In this document: piece by piece, positions 1 to 11,768 of the stretch
Numbering within the stretch: position 1 is the stretch's first letter
Layout of the letters: each line of letters starts with the position of its first letter
Source of the DNA: Bilabrum cf. latius
Lineage: Eukaryota > Bigyra: Bicosoecida > Bigyra > Bicosoecida
DNA: 64,000 nucleotides
Reading direction: 5' to 3'
Assembly (NCBI GenBank): GCA_965178125.1
Contig: OZ237765.1
Span: 372,001 to 436,000 of the forward strand
Notes under the pieces: model-generated
Database searches by the model: none
Told to the model about the DNA's origin: nothing
The model's input: the letters and a program-made list of their open reading frames with translations, nothing else
Made by a program: the position numbers and the translations under genes

Positions 1-390
1 GCTTTATTAATGAAGAGTGAAAACCGTTTAGTGGCTACTGTTTCCACTGATGGCCTTTTGCGGTCGCTCAACCGAACTCGCGCGGCTGCAAGATTCCGAG
101 TCTAGCGCCGCAGCCGCCGTGGCTTGATTTTGCGACGAGCAGCACCTGGACGCCAGTGTTTATCGGAACGGCACAGGTTTACCACAGGCTTGCATCCAGT
201 CTGGAGTTGTGACATGGAAGCAACTACAGCATCTATCGTGAGTAGCTTATGCCGCGCCGCCACTCGAATCAATGGCATGATCGCAAGTTTCGCACATTGG
301 GCAGCGAGCGGTCGCACTGTTCGGCCTGGGCCACTGCTTGCAACGCCTCGACTTGCTAGAATCGGCATGAAGAGCCCACCAACTCGTTGA
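1..390 (+). CDS. Possible 3' end of a gene truncated by the left edge
   Basis: Frame 1 is open from base 1 to a TGA at 388-390, about 129 codons, if the TAG at 115 is read as an amino acid. Codon 5 is ATG (position 10), so this could be a small complete gene or the end of a larger one. The first 20 residues or so could pass for the end of a WD-type repeat, but the rest is rich in arginine and has no motif I recognise. Long random open frames are common here because only two stop codons remain and GC is high. It lies 63 bp upstream of the next gene on the same strand, which fits the tight spacing elsewhere. Weakly supported. Confidence 0.3.
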
Positions 391-453
391 TACTAAAACA
401 CCAGTTCTTTGATCCCAAGTACTAGCGCGCGCCTGACGTGTTTCCCTCCCTCC

Positions 454-3400
454 ATGCAACAACCCGCACAGGCGGCAACGGACGATTCCGAACATGATGA
501 GGGCCTGCTCAACCAAGGCGGGGCCGCCGGCGCAGACCCAGCCTTGGCGGGAAGCAATGAAACTAGCACACACGATGGCGACACCGAAGCTGGCGCTGGT
601 GCAGCAGGCGTTGGTGGCAGCTCCACAGGAGAAGCGGTTTCGTCCTTGTAGCTGACGGCGGAGGCTAGCGAGGCTCCATCAGGTCCGGCGGCGCAGTCTG
701 CCACCATGCGTGAATCCGATAACGGTACGCATGATTCTGATGACGATGATAGCTGGCTGGAGGAAAGCGCGATTCCACCTCCACCGACGGAAGCCGTGCC
801 GCCGCCACCGGTTGTCAAGGACGTGCTGAAGCGCATGCCGGCCCCGCGGGGCGCGGGGGCTGAAGAGAGCAAGACGGGCGAGGGCGAGTCTGATGACGAA
901 GCCGCTGGCGCTGCGGGTCGCCATGCCGGCGAGGAGGGCAAGGAGGAGCAGGAGGAGGAGCCAGACGACGAAGACGCCGCCGAGGTGCGAGGGCGGTTCG
1001 AGCGCACAGCCCGCGAGGCGGAGATTGTCGTCGGGGTGGTGTCTCCAGCTGCCGCGGCCGCGCAAGAGGCCGCTCTAGAGGCGGCTCGGCTGCGGGACGC
1101 CGAGAGGTCAGCCCGTGACTTCGCCCGGCGCGAGGCCTCTCTCGCTCGCTTGGAGGAGCAGGCGAAGCGCCGAGTGGACGCCACGCAGCAGCAGGCCGCC
1201 TCGGAGCTGAGACGGCGAGCCAGGGAGGCGCGGGAGGGCAGGGAGGGGGAGGAGGAGGCGGTGAGGCGCGAGTACCGGCGGGCGCAGGCAAAGCTCGTCA
1301 CGGCGCTGGAGCAGCAGCAGGCCATTGTCAGCGAGAAGTACGGTGTGCTCAAGTCCGAGAAGGAATGGGAAATTGAGGGGAAGCTGGAGGAGGTGGTGGG
1401 TCGCAGGAGGCACGGGGGCAGCGACACCTGGCGGGACGAGAGCACCGGTGCTGTCAGGAGGCTGCGAGTGGAGTGGCGAGATGTGCCCTAGCCTCTTGAG
1501 ATCCGGTTGCACCAGATCCGGGCTCTCAAGGGCAAGGCAAAGGCAGGCCGGTACGCCTTGCTGGTGACCCTATACGACCGCCTCGGGGGCACTCCCATGC
1601 GCTGGAGCCGACTGGGCCTCAAGAGCGGGCTGGCCTCGGCTGCCAGGCCAGGGGCCTCGAGGCCGGTCCGGCACCGGGGCCGGTTCTACGATACGGAGCT
1701 TGATTTCAGGGGATAGAAGGTGTACGCGGTGAGTCCGCCGGAGGCCTCGCTGAAGCCCTCGCACGTGTTCGTGATCGAGCTGTTCCGACTGGGGTCCAGG
1801 CAGGACCCCGTCGACACTGTCGTTGGGTGGACGGCCCTGCCCGCAGCCGACGCGAATCTGAGAGCTGCTCGGGGCCGGTTCCGACTGCCGGTGCTGCGCG
1901 GCGAGGTGGACCCCACGCTGGACCAGTACCGCAAGATGGAGTCTGCCATGCTGGGCGACCTGGACCGGTGGCTGGCCAACCTGTACCTCGAGGTGACACC
2001 GCTGCCCAGGGAGGCGCTGGACGATGGAGGCGAGCTGCGGAGCGAGTTCGAGCAGGAGGTCAGGTATACTTCCAGGCTGCTGGGGCGGCGGGGGGCACGG
2101 GCGGGGCAGGCGGCCGTCGGCGATGGGGCAGAGGACGGCGACGGCGAGGACGACTCGGGGGGAGAGGACGGGGGGGACGGGGGGGGCGGGGCCAAGGGTG
2201 GGGGTGGGGATGCCGGGGCGGGGGTCGGCTGGAGCGACGGGGACGAGGCAGGGGATGCCTGGGTGGGCGCCGACCCGGATCCCTCCAACGAGCGTGTGCC
2301 ACTCATCAACGCCGACATGCCGCGGGACCGCGTGCTGCAGGGCCTGCAAGGCAGGGGAAAAGAGCTGGAGATGGATGGGGGGTTGGCACCAGCGTCTGCC
2401 TCATCGAAGGCACCCCGGCGCGGAGGCCGGCAGGAGACGGACGCTCGGGTGGCTAAGTAGGCAGACATCACCGATGCGTCATCATTGTCCAACCTAGGCT
2501 CTTACGCCTTTGCCGTGTCTCGCTAGGACCAGCTCGACCAGACCGGGGGACGCCCCCTACCCGAAAGCACCCGCAAATATCGCTACTTGCAGCAGGAGCT
2601 TTTGGCTGACCTGTCTCTCTCCAATTGGCAGACGTTCGAGTTCTGGATGGAAGTTTTGCTGCTTGTTTGCGCTCTCTACCTGCGCATCTACACGCACTAC
2701 CTGGCGCAGTGGCTCTACTTGCAGTGGCTTCGTGTTCCAGTGTACGAGTTTGAGCCGACAGGTTATAGCGTGAACCTAAAATACGTCGGTAACGTGCTGC
2801 CAATGGAATACGAACTTGGATCCGTCATTTGGGGACCGCTCGGAAACTTGGCTTTGTTCGGCGTAATGGCATTGATCGCCTACTTGTCCATAACAGCTGT
2901 TGGAACATTTCCGGAGAGCCTATCGAGGTTCGTTGCTTTTTTTGGAATTGCCGTGTGCTTGGATCCTGCGCTGATTTTGATCGTAGATGCAGCTGCTGGC
3001 AATTATGATTGCCTTTCGGATCGCTTTCCCGAATGCCAGAGAGATCTGGCATCTCCAGAGTGCGAGTGTTATGAGGGAGACGCTTTCAAGCTGTACTTCA
3101 GATTTTTACGCGATGAAGGAAGTGGCATCGTTGGTATCATCATGACGGTTTTTATATATGTGGTTTTGTTCATGCTGGCAGCCTTTGGTCTCTATGCATT
3201 TTTGTTGCATCTTCATATGGATGGCAGGATGCTAGATCTCTATAGAAGGCTTCATTCTCCTGAGGAAAGCTTCACTCTACCACACGACATGGAGGTTAGC
3301 GCAAAAGAGTTGCAGGATGTTGTGGGCAAGGCAAGGAGGTGGAGGGGACCAAAAGGGACTCAGCGGAAAATAGCTGTATGTGAGTATGTTCTTACAGACC

Positions 3401-3642
3401 CGCTAGATGACCACTTCTAGGAAGTTACAACGCATTTAGTTGTCTATCACTAGGCGTTAGATGGGAGCAGAGAACTGTTTCGCCACTTTTTGAGACTTCC
3501 AGATGGCACCATTCTTGAAGTGTTTGGTTCGATGGAACAATTTGTTGGTGCTCGAACCAAGGCATTGCAAGATATATTGGTGAAGGGGGATGGCACTGAG
3601 CCTGGTGAAGAACAAGTTGATGAATTGTTCAGGGGAGTATAA
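454..3642 (+). CDS. Large multi-pass membrane protein with C2-like region (OFCC1-like)
   Basis: Single-exon gene of 1,062 residues, first ATG after in-frame TGA/TAA at 388-396, ending at TAA. Seven in-frame TAGs (649, 1489, 1714, 2458, 2524, 3418, 3451) are read as Gln. Residues 1-120 are acidic and low in complexity; 120-320 are an Arg/Glu-rich coiled coil. Residues about 330-560 form a globular C2-like region that includes RGRFYDTELDFRG, VFVIELFRLGS and DLDRWLANLYLEV. A Gly/Asp-rich linker follows. Four hydrophobic segments (about 727-757, 789-820, 828-852, 890-920) precede a soluble tail of about 140 residues. The layout and the VIELFRL...LDRWLANLY pattern recall the orofacial-cleft-candidate (OFCC1) family found in many protists. 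That link is from memory and tentative. The function of the family is unknown. Probably sits in an internal or surface membrane. Confidence 0.82.
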
Positions 3643-3701
3643 TTTTCAAAGTTCAAAAAGTAAAGGGTAGATAGAGTATCAAGCACAGCAATCGATCACT
3701 C

Positions 3702-6700
3702 TCAAAATAATCTCAGCCTCCTGGTATTTGTACACAAGTTTTTCTCACACCCGCAACTCCGGAAGCCTTTTGTCGATGTGCCCAGGTCAACTGCGAACTC
3801 AGGCTCCGATTCAGATTCTTCTAAATCGTCTGGTATTCTCTAGTACTGTTCCGCTGCATCTGTTGTAAAGCAGCTCGATCCACAAGCTGAAGTGCGACTG
3901 ATTGCACGATAAGTATACAATAGAAGGGAGGACAACACCACGCAAACAGAAGACATTGCCATAGCAAGTCCGGCAAGCTCTGGTGGAAGTATTAACCTTG
4001 TTGCTGGGTAAAGTGCTCCTGCTGCGACTGGGATCCCAAGAGCATTGTAGATGAATGACAAGATCAAGTTCAGTTTAATCCTGCCGAAAACTGTTGACGC
4101 CAAATCGATTGCAACCACTACATCGTCGAGCTTTGACTTAACGAGGACAACTCCAGCTGCTTCCTTTGCTACATTCGTTCCAGTCCCAACTGCTATTCCA
4201 ACATCGGCAGCCGCTAAAGCTGGGGCGTCATTGATGCCATCTCCTACCATTGCGACAGTCTTGTTCTACTACAACCGCAAGACAACTGCCTACTTATCCT
4301 CAGGCAGTACCTCTGCGATGACATTCGATTCGGGTATCCCAAGCTGTCTCCCAACTGCCAAAGCTGTCAATTTGTTATCACCAGTAAGCATCGTGACAGA
4401 TACGCCAAGGTCAGCTAGGTTGCGAACAGTTGCTTTCGATTCTAACCTTAGCGAATCCATCATACCAATCAAACCTACAACTTGACTGTCCTTGCCAACC
4501 ACCACAACAGTTCGACCACTTCTTTCAAGCAAATTCAAGTCATGCTTCATTTCAAGAGAAACCTACAATCCGCATTTTCGCATCCATCGAACCGTTCCAA
4601 CACACACAGTGCCTCCGTTATAGTTGCATTTGACTCCAAACCCTGGCTAACTTTCATACTCTTCTGCTTGCAAAGAAGCTAGATCGACGAAGCTTGAAGC
4701 GCACTTTAGTATTGCCTACGCAAGCGGATGAGTTGATCCCAATTCTGCCAGTGCGGCTGTTCGAACCACTTCCTAGAACCTCTTGATCGTATCATCACCT
4801 CGGAACTTTACAGATGCCGTTGATTCCGCTTCTATGCCATCCAATGGCGTAGATCCAGTTCCCGATCCCGTGCTCTTCCGAGCGGCGCACAGGCATTCCT
4901 CGGGATTGCATGTGCATGGATCGCCAGATGCCGAGCTGCTCGCACAGCATCCGCTACCAGTACCGCCGCTGCCAGGAGACTGCAGCGAATCGCCAGTTGC
5001 CGCCACATCTGCTTCAAGTGGGCACTGAGATGGTTCCGCGGTAATAGAAAGTATCGATGAACCGGTCATCTGCATGCTCGTGCCACTCGCAGCGCGGCTT
5101 GATGGCTTCCTGCACGAATTAGCTGGTACACTAGGGGCAAGTATGATGTCAGTCACCACCGGCTTGCCTTGCGTGAGCGTGCCCGTCTTGTCAAATATCA
5201 CTGTGTCAACGCCAGAGAGGGTTTGGATCTCTGCGGCTCCTTTGAACAGGATTCCCATGCGCGCACCCACCCCGGTGCCAACCATGACTGCGGTAGGGGT
5301 GGCCAGCCCCAGGGCACAAGGGCACGAAATGACCACCACGGCAAGCGAAAACCTCAGCGCCAGGAGCCACGGACTCTGGCCTTTGGGCACGTATCCGGCA
5401 GGGGCCCAGCCCTGCGACAGACACAGGCCCCACGCCAGGAAGACCACGGCAGCTGCGATCAGCACCCCCGGCACGAACATTGCACTGACACGGTCCGTGA
5501 AGTCGTGGATGGGAGCCCGCTGCTCCTGGGCCTCCTCCACCATCGTCACGATGCGAGACAGCTGCGAGTCAGCCCCCAGTCGCTCCGCCCGCACCACCAC
5601 GCAGCCAGACACGAGGGTCGTCCCGCCCGTCACCTCGCCGCCCGGGCGCTTCACCAGCGGTGCGCTCTCCCCAGTCAGCATGCTTTCGTCGGCCTCGGCT
5701 GCCCCAGCCAGCACAGTCCCGTCGGCCGGCACCCTGTCCCCCTCCCTGAGCTTGAGAAGATCGCCGGCCCCCAGCAGCTCTGCACGCACGGTGACCTCTC
5801 TGTGCCCCGCGTGGGAGGTCGCGTCCAGAATGCCCAGCGCGATTGCCTCGGGGAGTGCCTTGATTTCCGAATCCGAATCGCTTGCAGTGTCTGCACTGGC
5901 CTGCTTGCCGAATTCAGCCGCGTTCAAGCCCCCGACAAGTGCACTTGCCCCAGCACCACCGGCACCACTGGCCCATTTCGCGCTCCTGCTCATCTCGATC
6001 TAGTGCCCGCCATTGCTACCAGGCAAGGCCGCAGAAGCTGCCGCGCCACCAATTGGCGATGGTGATGTAGACCTGGATTGCGCGCCTTCATTCCCCGCAC
6101 CAATAGGCTCCAGCACAGTGGCCTGGTCCGGCCGCAGCCGCAGCAGCTCAGTCACAGCAGAGGAGGTTCTGCTCTTGGCCAGCACCTCGAGCAGCTTACC
6201 CAGGCTCACGAATGTAAGCAGCAGAGCGGGAGTGTCGAAGAAAGTCGCCGGTTTCTTGCCGTCACCAACCCCAGCCGCGAAGAGCCCCAGCTCCAGCACG
6301 CTCGCGAGATACGCCACTGAAGTCCCCAGGGCAACAAGAGTGTCCATGCCCATGCGACAGCCGCCACGGAGACCCCGCCAGGTGCCCTCGTAGAAGGTCC
6401 ACCCCACAGTGCACTGCACCACGAGCGACAGCGCCGCCTGCGCCACGTGTCCGCGGGGCAGCCTCTCCACCCCGAACGTGCCCTTGTACAGCTCTCTACC
6501 ACCAGCCGAGTCGCGGGGCACCATCGACAGAGCAAAGACCGGAACTGCTAGCATAGCCGCGACAATCAGCCTCCACACCCACGCCCACAGCGCGGCCCGT
6601 TGTTCCCTGGCGGCTGCCTCGAGACGCTCCTCGCTCGATCCCCCCGCCGGACCAGCTTCGAACCCCGCCGCCTCCACCACAGAAACGAGCTGCCGCAGCG

Positions 6701-7562
6701 AGATGGCAGCTGGTGCGGCGGTATTCCCCGCGCCCGATGCCGCCCCGGCAGGGCTGAGCTTCACGATGGCAGAGTTGGTAGCAAGGCTGACTGCAGCAGA
6801 CTGCACGCCGTCCACGGCCTCGAGCGCCCGCCGCACGGCCCCCGAACAGGAGGCGCAAGTCATCCCGTCGACACGTAGCCGAATTTCACCCTGGTTACCG
6901 CCTGCAGTGCCCCCCTGTGACTCGCCACCAAACGCCTCCCCGGCGGCGAGCCGGGCATCGAACCCTGCCGCTTCGACCGCCGGGATGAAGCCGGCCTCGT
7001 CTGCATCGGATGGAGCATACCGCACGACCGCAACGTTCGTCGCGAGAGAAACACTCGCATCATGCACGCCATGTAGTGCGGTAAGGGCATTTCGAACCGC
7101 AGTGGAGCAAGACGAGCACACCATCCCGTCTACCTTGATGCGCACCACGGATTCCTCCTGAGCGCTTTCCACCAGCGACGGCGATTTTGCTGGTGTGCTG
7201 TTGTTAGAGCCTAGCATACTTCCTCGACCCCCAGAGGCTTCACTGGCCTAACTTCCAAGCAGGCTGCTCTGTTCAGAGTTCAGCTGATTCATAGCAGAGT
7301 GCGTCGGCACGTGATACTCACGGTCGTGCCCGTCGCTGCCCTCACTCCCTACACCAGGGACAATTTTGGCATCAAACCCGGCAGATTCAACTGCATCAAT
7401 CATCGCCTGTTGGCTGGAAGCGCTGGAAGCACCCACAGTTGCGCTGTTCGGCAACGAAACCGATGCAAACTCTACCCCGTCAACTCGAAGCAAAGCGCTT
7501 TTAACTGTCTTAACGCAATGCTTGCAAGTCATACCATCAATCTAAAGATTAAATTCAGGCAT
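3702..7562 (-). CDS. Copper-transporting P1B-type ATPase (ATP7/HMA5/CopA family)
   Basis: Intronless, 1,286 residues, ATG at 7562, TGA at 3702. It pumps Cu(I) across a membrane, in eukaryotes usually the trans-Golgi, to load secreted cuproenzymes. Three N-terminal heavy-metal domains carry GMTCKHC (about 10-16), GMVCSSC (146-152) and GMTCASC (233-239). The core has paired N-terminal membrane helices, the TGES actuator loop (630-633), the [11 protein letters not shown] ion site (CPC 747-749), DKTGT phosphorylation loop (791-795), the HP motif (945-946), and GDGINDAP (about 1107). Eleven TAGs fall inside it (7542, 7248, 6000, 4773, 4716, 4647, 4563, 4290, 4269, 4266, 3840). Several sit in strongly conserved stretches and make best sense as Gln. 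Unusual: a Cys- and Ser-rich insertion of about 100 residues after DKTGT, and a short Cys-containing tail. The frame stays open upstream to an ATG at 7937, but that would overlap the divergent neighbour, so 7562 is preferred. Confidence 0.95.
4716..4718 (-). other. UAG codon in the HP motif region of the Cu-ATPase
   Basis: This in-frame TAG lies in the context THPLA-x-AILKCA. The family has HPLAxAI here, with Gln, Lys or Arg common at x. Gln fits; a hydrophobic residue such as Leu would be unusual. One of the most informative single codons for assigning UAG. Confidence 0.85.
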
Positions 7563-7741
7563 GGCTTGGTTGATAGACGACTGAATATCGCTCTAAATTC
7601 TGGCTAGAGAGCGTCGACGTCCCTTCACCCCGATCCGCGAAAGGAATGACGAGTGGCACGCACCAGGAGTGGGTTTGCCGATTCGACGCAGTTTATAGCC
7701 GAGCAAGGGAGATGATGAAGACGTGCCGTTAACCTTTCGCA
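7563..7741. promoter_or_regulatory. Short divergent intergenic region (shared promoter)
   Basis: These 179 bp separate the ATG of the copper ATPase (minus) from the ATG of the F-box-like gene (plus). Both promoters must lie here or inside the neighbouring genes. An in-frame TAA at about 7727 limits the plus-strand gene upstream. I see no TATA box or clear metal-response element. Confidence 0.5.
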
Positions 7742-10700
7742 ATGGAAACAGTATCTGCTGTTGCTCGCTTGGTTGCCCCCCTCTTGTCGTGGGCTTCCAC
7801 GCAGGACGAACGCACGGAGCAATCGCAGAGCGTTGCCGTGCCCAGTGGTCGACCTCTCCGCGAGTCACAAGGAGGATTTGCCGGCCAGACGGTAGAAGTC
7901 GGAGCGGAAGCGAAAGATAGTTCAGCTGTACATGCATTGGCTGTTGGTAAGTAGGCTCGTACCCGCAACTGCAAGCCTGGAACAGCCGGTGTATTCCTCA
8001 GCCAACGGCAACCTAGTCGACTGCGAAAAGCGGATCTACTCAGGGAATTCCCCGCCCCGATTACGCCTAGTTTATGCCCTGCTCCATCGAGACTGGTGAG
8101 GGATTTCTTGGGCCCTAAGGATCTTGCCTCGCTCGCCTCGGTGAGCACGGCTTGGGCGGCGGGAAACTATTTGAGCCGCTTGGACAAGACATTTGGCGAT
8201 CAGACCCTGGACGAGACATAGAGAGGTGTGCACAGCGTCATGCATGTCGATGCAGCGCTTGCTGCGACTGCCCTCGGTGTACTCCCAGCGGCTGATCCTT
8301 CCCCCGGACATTCGGAGCGAGCTGCAAGCGGAGCGTCCGAGAGCAAAATCGAGCACCCTCCGCTCGATAGCGAGGACAAAGCATGCGCTTCACCTGGAGC
8401 AACCAAAGAACACGACCGTGCAGCCCCAGGCCCAACAGCAGGTGCAGGCCTGGTGTCTCCGGAAGAAGCCAGGCGTCATGCCGTGGCAGTCTGCCTCGCA
8501 AGGGGCCAGCTCAGGCTCGCCCTCACTGCCCTGCACCTGCGTTCCGACGCACCCATGGGCATGGCACCGGGCAGGGAGCCTGATCCCAGGTGCCACTACC
8601 CCCGCCTGCTGCAGGCCGCCCGATTTGACAAGGAGGGCCCGCAGGCGGCGCTGGAGGTACTCGGAGCCGTAAAGGCAACTGGGGCACTGGCGACTCCGGA
8701 ATTGTTCCTTGGAGTCATAGAGGCACTCATCACGGCCCCTCGATTCGCGGTGAAACACGTGCCCAGCGTGCTGGCGGACATGGCGGCTCTCGGCCTGGGC
8801 GCCCCGCGAGCGCTGGCCCTGGCACTGCTTCAGTTCGAGATGGCGGCAAGGCTCGTGTCGGCGTCGGCCCGGTCAAAGCGAGGGCGCACCAGGGCGCAGA
8901 TGAGGCGCAAGCGGAAACAGGCGCACGTAGGGGCGGGTGCGGGGAGCAGCATCGTGTCAGATGGGACGTCGGCATGCCAGGGGCGGGAGCTGCTGGGCGC
9001 CGATGGCATGAGTCAGAGTCAGAGCCACGGCTAGAGCAGGGGCGGGAGAGACAGACCAACGGGTGCCAGAGGGCGAGCGGGCACCGTGTCGACTCAGGGA
9101 GACACGGTGAGGAGCGCGCTGGAATTTCCAAATGGGAATGCAGGGCATGTGGCTGGCGGTCAAGGCTCGTCCAACGGTACCCAGGATCCGTATGACGGCA
9201 TCGATGAGGCAGCAATGGCGTGGCTTGTGCCCACCTCAGCCGGTGCCGCTGCTGCTTCATCGGTGGGGCGGTCAAAGGCTAGGGGCACCAGCAGGGGGGC
9301 CGTGGGCGCGAAACATGGCGGGACCCGAGATGCACCTGAGTTTGAGGCCTAGACGATTGCAGGTATGAAGCAAGCAGCAGGGCAAGCAGCAGGCAGCGGA
9401 GAATTGCATGGATGTGGTGCGTAGCCGTCCTCTGGCACTATACCGCCGATTCCTGCCCCGAGCCTGCCTGGCTTCACGGCAGCTGCTGTGGACCTAGACG
9501 CAGGCACCCCCGCTTCCGCGATGCACCCAGCCTTGCCCGGCTTCACGGCATCCAAGCTGCCCGCTGCCCCCGAGCACAAGCAAGGGGAATAGGGCGACAG
9601 CAGCTCCCCACGGATAGAGAAAGGGGCGCCAAGGGCAGCCACGGATGCCGCACAGTCCGAAGCTGGTTAGACACGGACCAGCAAGGGCTCCGGTCGGCGG
9701 TCGAGGCGACTCAGGAGCAAGGCGGTGTCAGCTAGGCGGGCTGCGTTGGAGTGGTACGGCAGCAGGGGGCGGGGCCTTCCAGGAGTCGTCCTGCCAGCGG
9801 TGCCCTGTGCCAGGGGTGAGGAGGACCAGGGCGGGTCCAGGTCAAAGTCGGCGTCTGCATCCAGCAAGCCTGTCGCGTGGGTGCAGGCTGCGCCAGGCCC
9901 CCAGCCGGCCGCGCCTAGCGGGGAGGGCAGTGCAGGAACTGGCACCCGCGTGCAGCCTGGCGGCGCATCTATGCCTGTGATCGGGCTGGATGCAGGCGGA
10001 GAGGATCCAGAGGGGAGCGCGCGCGCACTGGTGCCAGGACACGATGCGCACGAGGATAGATCGGCCGGGTGTCCCTCTGTTGCGAGGTCGGTCGTGACCA
10101 CCCAGTCCGCTACTGCCGCCACCGGGCCGCCCCTGCTGCCATTCCCCCGTCGAGCGATCGATTTTGTGACGTGGGCGAGGGCACTGACCGGGTGCCCGCT
10201 GCGCCGAGTCGGGTCGTTGGTGGCGAACATGCAGCAGCAGATGGACTCTGCCGGCAAGTCTACCGGCAAGTCTGGCGGGAAGAAGGAGCGACGGTCCAGC
10301 GAACGAGCGCACGGTAGTGCTTCTGTATCTGCGGGAAAGCGAGAGCCACGATGCCCCTAGCAATGTGCTGCTGGGAATGCCGGATTGCAAGCGCTGCCAG
10401 CGCAAGCGCCCGAGCCACCCGACACCAAAGGCCTGGGGTCCCACTCTAGGCAACCAGTACGTGCTATGCAGGTGCCAGGCTTCAACGCCGAGCCGGCTGC
10501 TCCCATGGAGGGCTAGCCTGGCGGCGGCGTGCCATTGTTTGGGACGGGAGGGCAGGGGAGGCGGCCAGCCAGTGGCTTGTCATCTATGCATGCTTCCCCT
10601 GCGCGGCGGTCGCGGGCTGGTACGGGCGATTCGAACGTATCTGCCAGCACAGATGCGGCCGGGTCAGGGCGTTCGAGGAAGAGGAAGCGTCGCAGGAGGA

Positions 10701-11497
10701 GGCGCGGGCCCAGCGATGGCGAGACCGGTCTCCTGGGATCGGCCAGTGGCATTGACGGCGCATCCTCCGTTCAGACCGGCAGAACGAAGAGCACAACTGC
10801 CAGCAGCCGGGTGCAGGCACCAGGCAGGTTCTCGCCACCCAGTGGGGGCATGCAAATGCCGATGATGGTGGGTTTGCAGCAGCCTGGCGGCATGCTGATG
10901 CATCGTACCACCCAGCAGCCGCCCATGGGCTTTTAGGCAGTCCCCGCTCTCCCCATTGCGAGTGCTACCGCCGCTCCGCTGCAGGTATCAGGCCCCCGAT
11001 CAGCCGGGGCACACCCCGACATGCGGACAGTTCACCACGGCGTGCATCATGCCCGTGCGCTGCAGCCCCCTCTCGTAATGCAGGGGGCGGGCCAGCAGCA
11101 GTACACATCCGGGATACCTGGCGTTGTGGCTTCGCAGTTCCCATCACCGGGTGCAGCACTTGCCCGCGGGGCTCCCGCTAGACTTGGGCCGGTATCTGGC
11201 GACGGAGCTGCCCCTTCTGCCGATACTAGATCCCCTGCCTCATCTCTGCGGATTGACAGCAAGCCATCCACGGGCCTGCCGGTCGTGTCCTCAGGGTTCC
11301 GCCGATCTCGCCAACGAGGGTCACGGTCGGCGCTTCTTGGCGGGGACTGGAGCGACGGGAAAGACCAATCCAGGGCGACAGCGGCTTCAGGTGGCCCCAG
11401 CAAGGGACAGAAGAAGAAGGGAGGGTCAACCGGGAGTGCAGCTGCGGTGGAGGAAGACATGCGCAGCCGATTCGGGCTGGACCTGTCCTTCCTATGA
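7742..11497 (+). CDS. F-box-like protein with long basic, low-complexity C-terminus
   Basis: 1,251 residues if read as one exon, from the first ATG after an in-frame TAA to TGA. Ten TAGs lie inside (7952, 8219, 9032, 9350, 9422, 9590, 9668, 10358, 10514, 10934). Residues about 112-145 resemble an F-box: PSRLVRDFLGPKDLASLAS, then VSTAW. F-box proteins choose substrates for SCF ubiquitin ligases. Residues about 240-390 are rich in Ala and Leu and look helical, possibly helical-repeat (PPR-like) hairpins, though I cannot confirm a repeat. From about 395 the protein is Gly/Ser/Arg-rich with basic clusters, probably disordered and nuclear. Caution: GTAAGT at 7949 is a good splice donor, so a small intron near the first TAG is possible. 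Substrate unknown. Confidence 0.72.
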
Positions 11498-11768
11498 GGA
11501 ACCAGTAGTCGCTCAGCCGGCAGTGGTTCGCAACTCTTGGAAATACATACCAGGATCTCAGGCAGACTAAGGCCGTAAGCAAAGCTCGCTGCCTTGTCCG
11601 CTGTTGATTCGATTCCGATGGCATTTCCTGCTTGCTTGCCGGTTTGACCAAGATTATAGCTATGCGTTTGCTGTTTGAAGATGAAGATCCAGCATGTGTC
11701 GACAGGACAACCTTGAATACAACTCTACCAAATTAGAATAAACACTGTCAGCTGAAATGAATGGCGCC

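Noticed and set aside
7593-7937. N-terminal extension of the copper ATPase to an ATG at 7937
   Set aside because: The frame is open if TAGs are read, but it overlaps the divergent F-box-like gene and adds nothing like the family; the start at 7562 leads directly into the first metal-binding domain.
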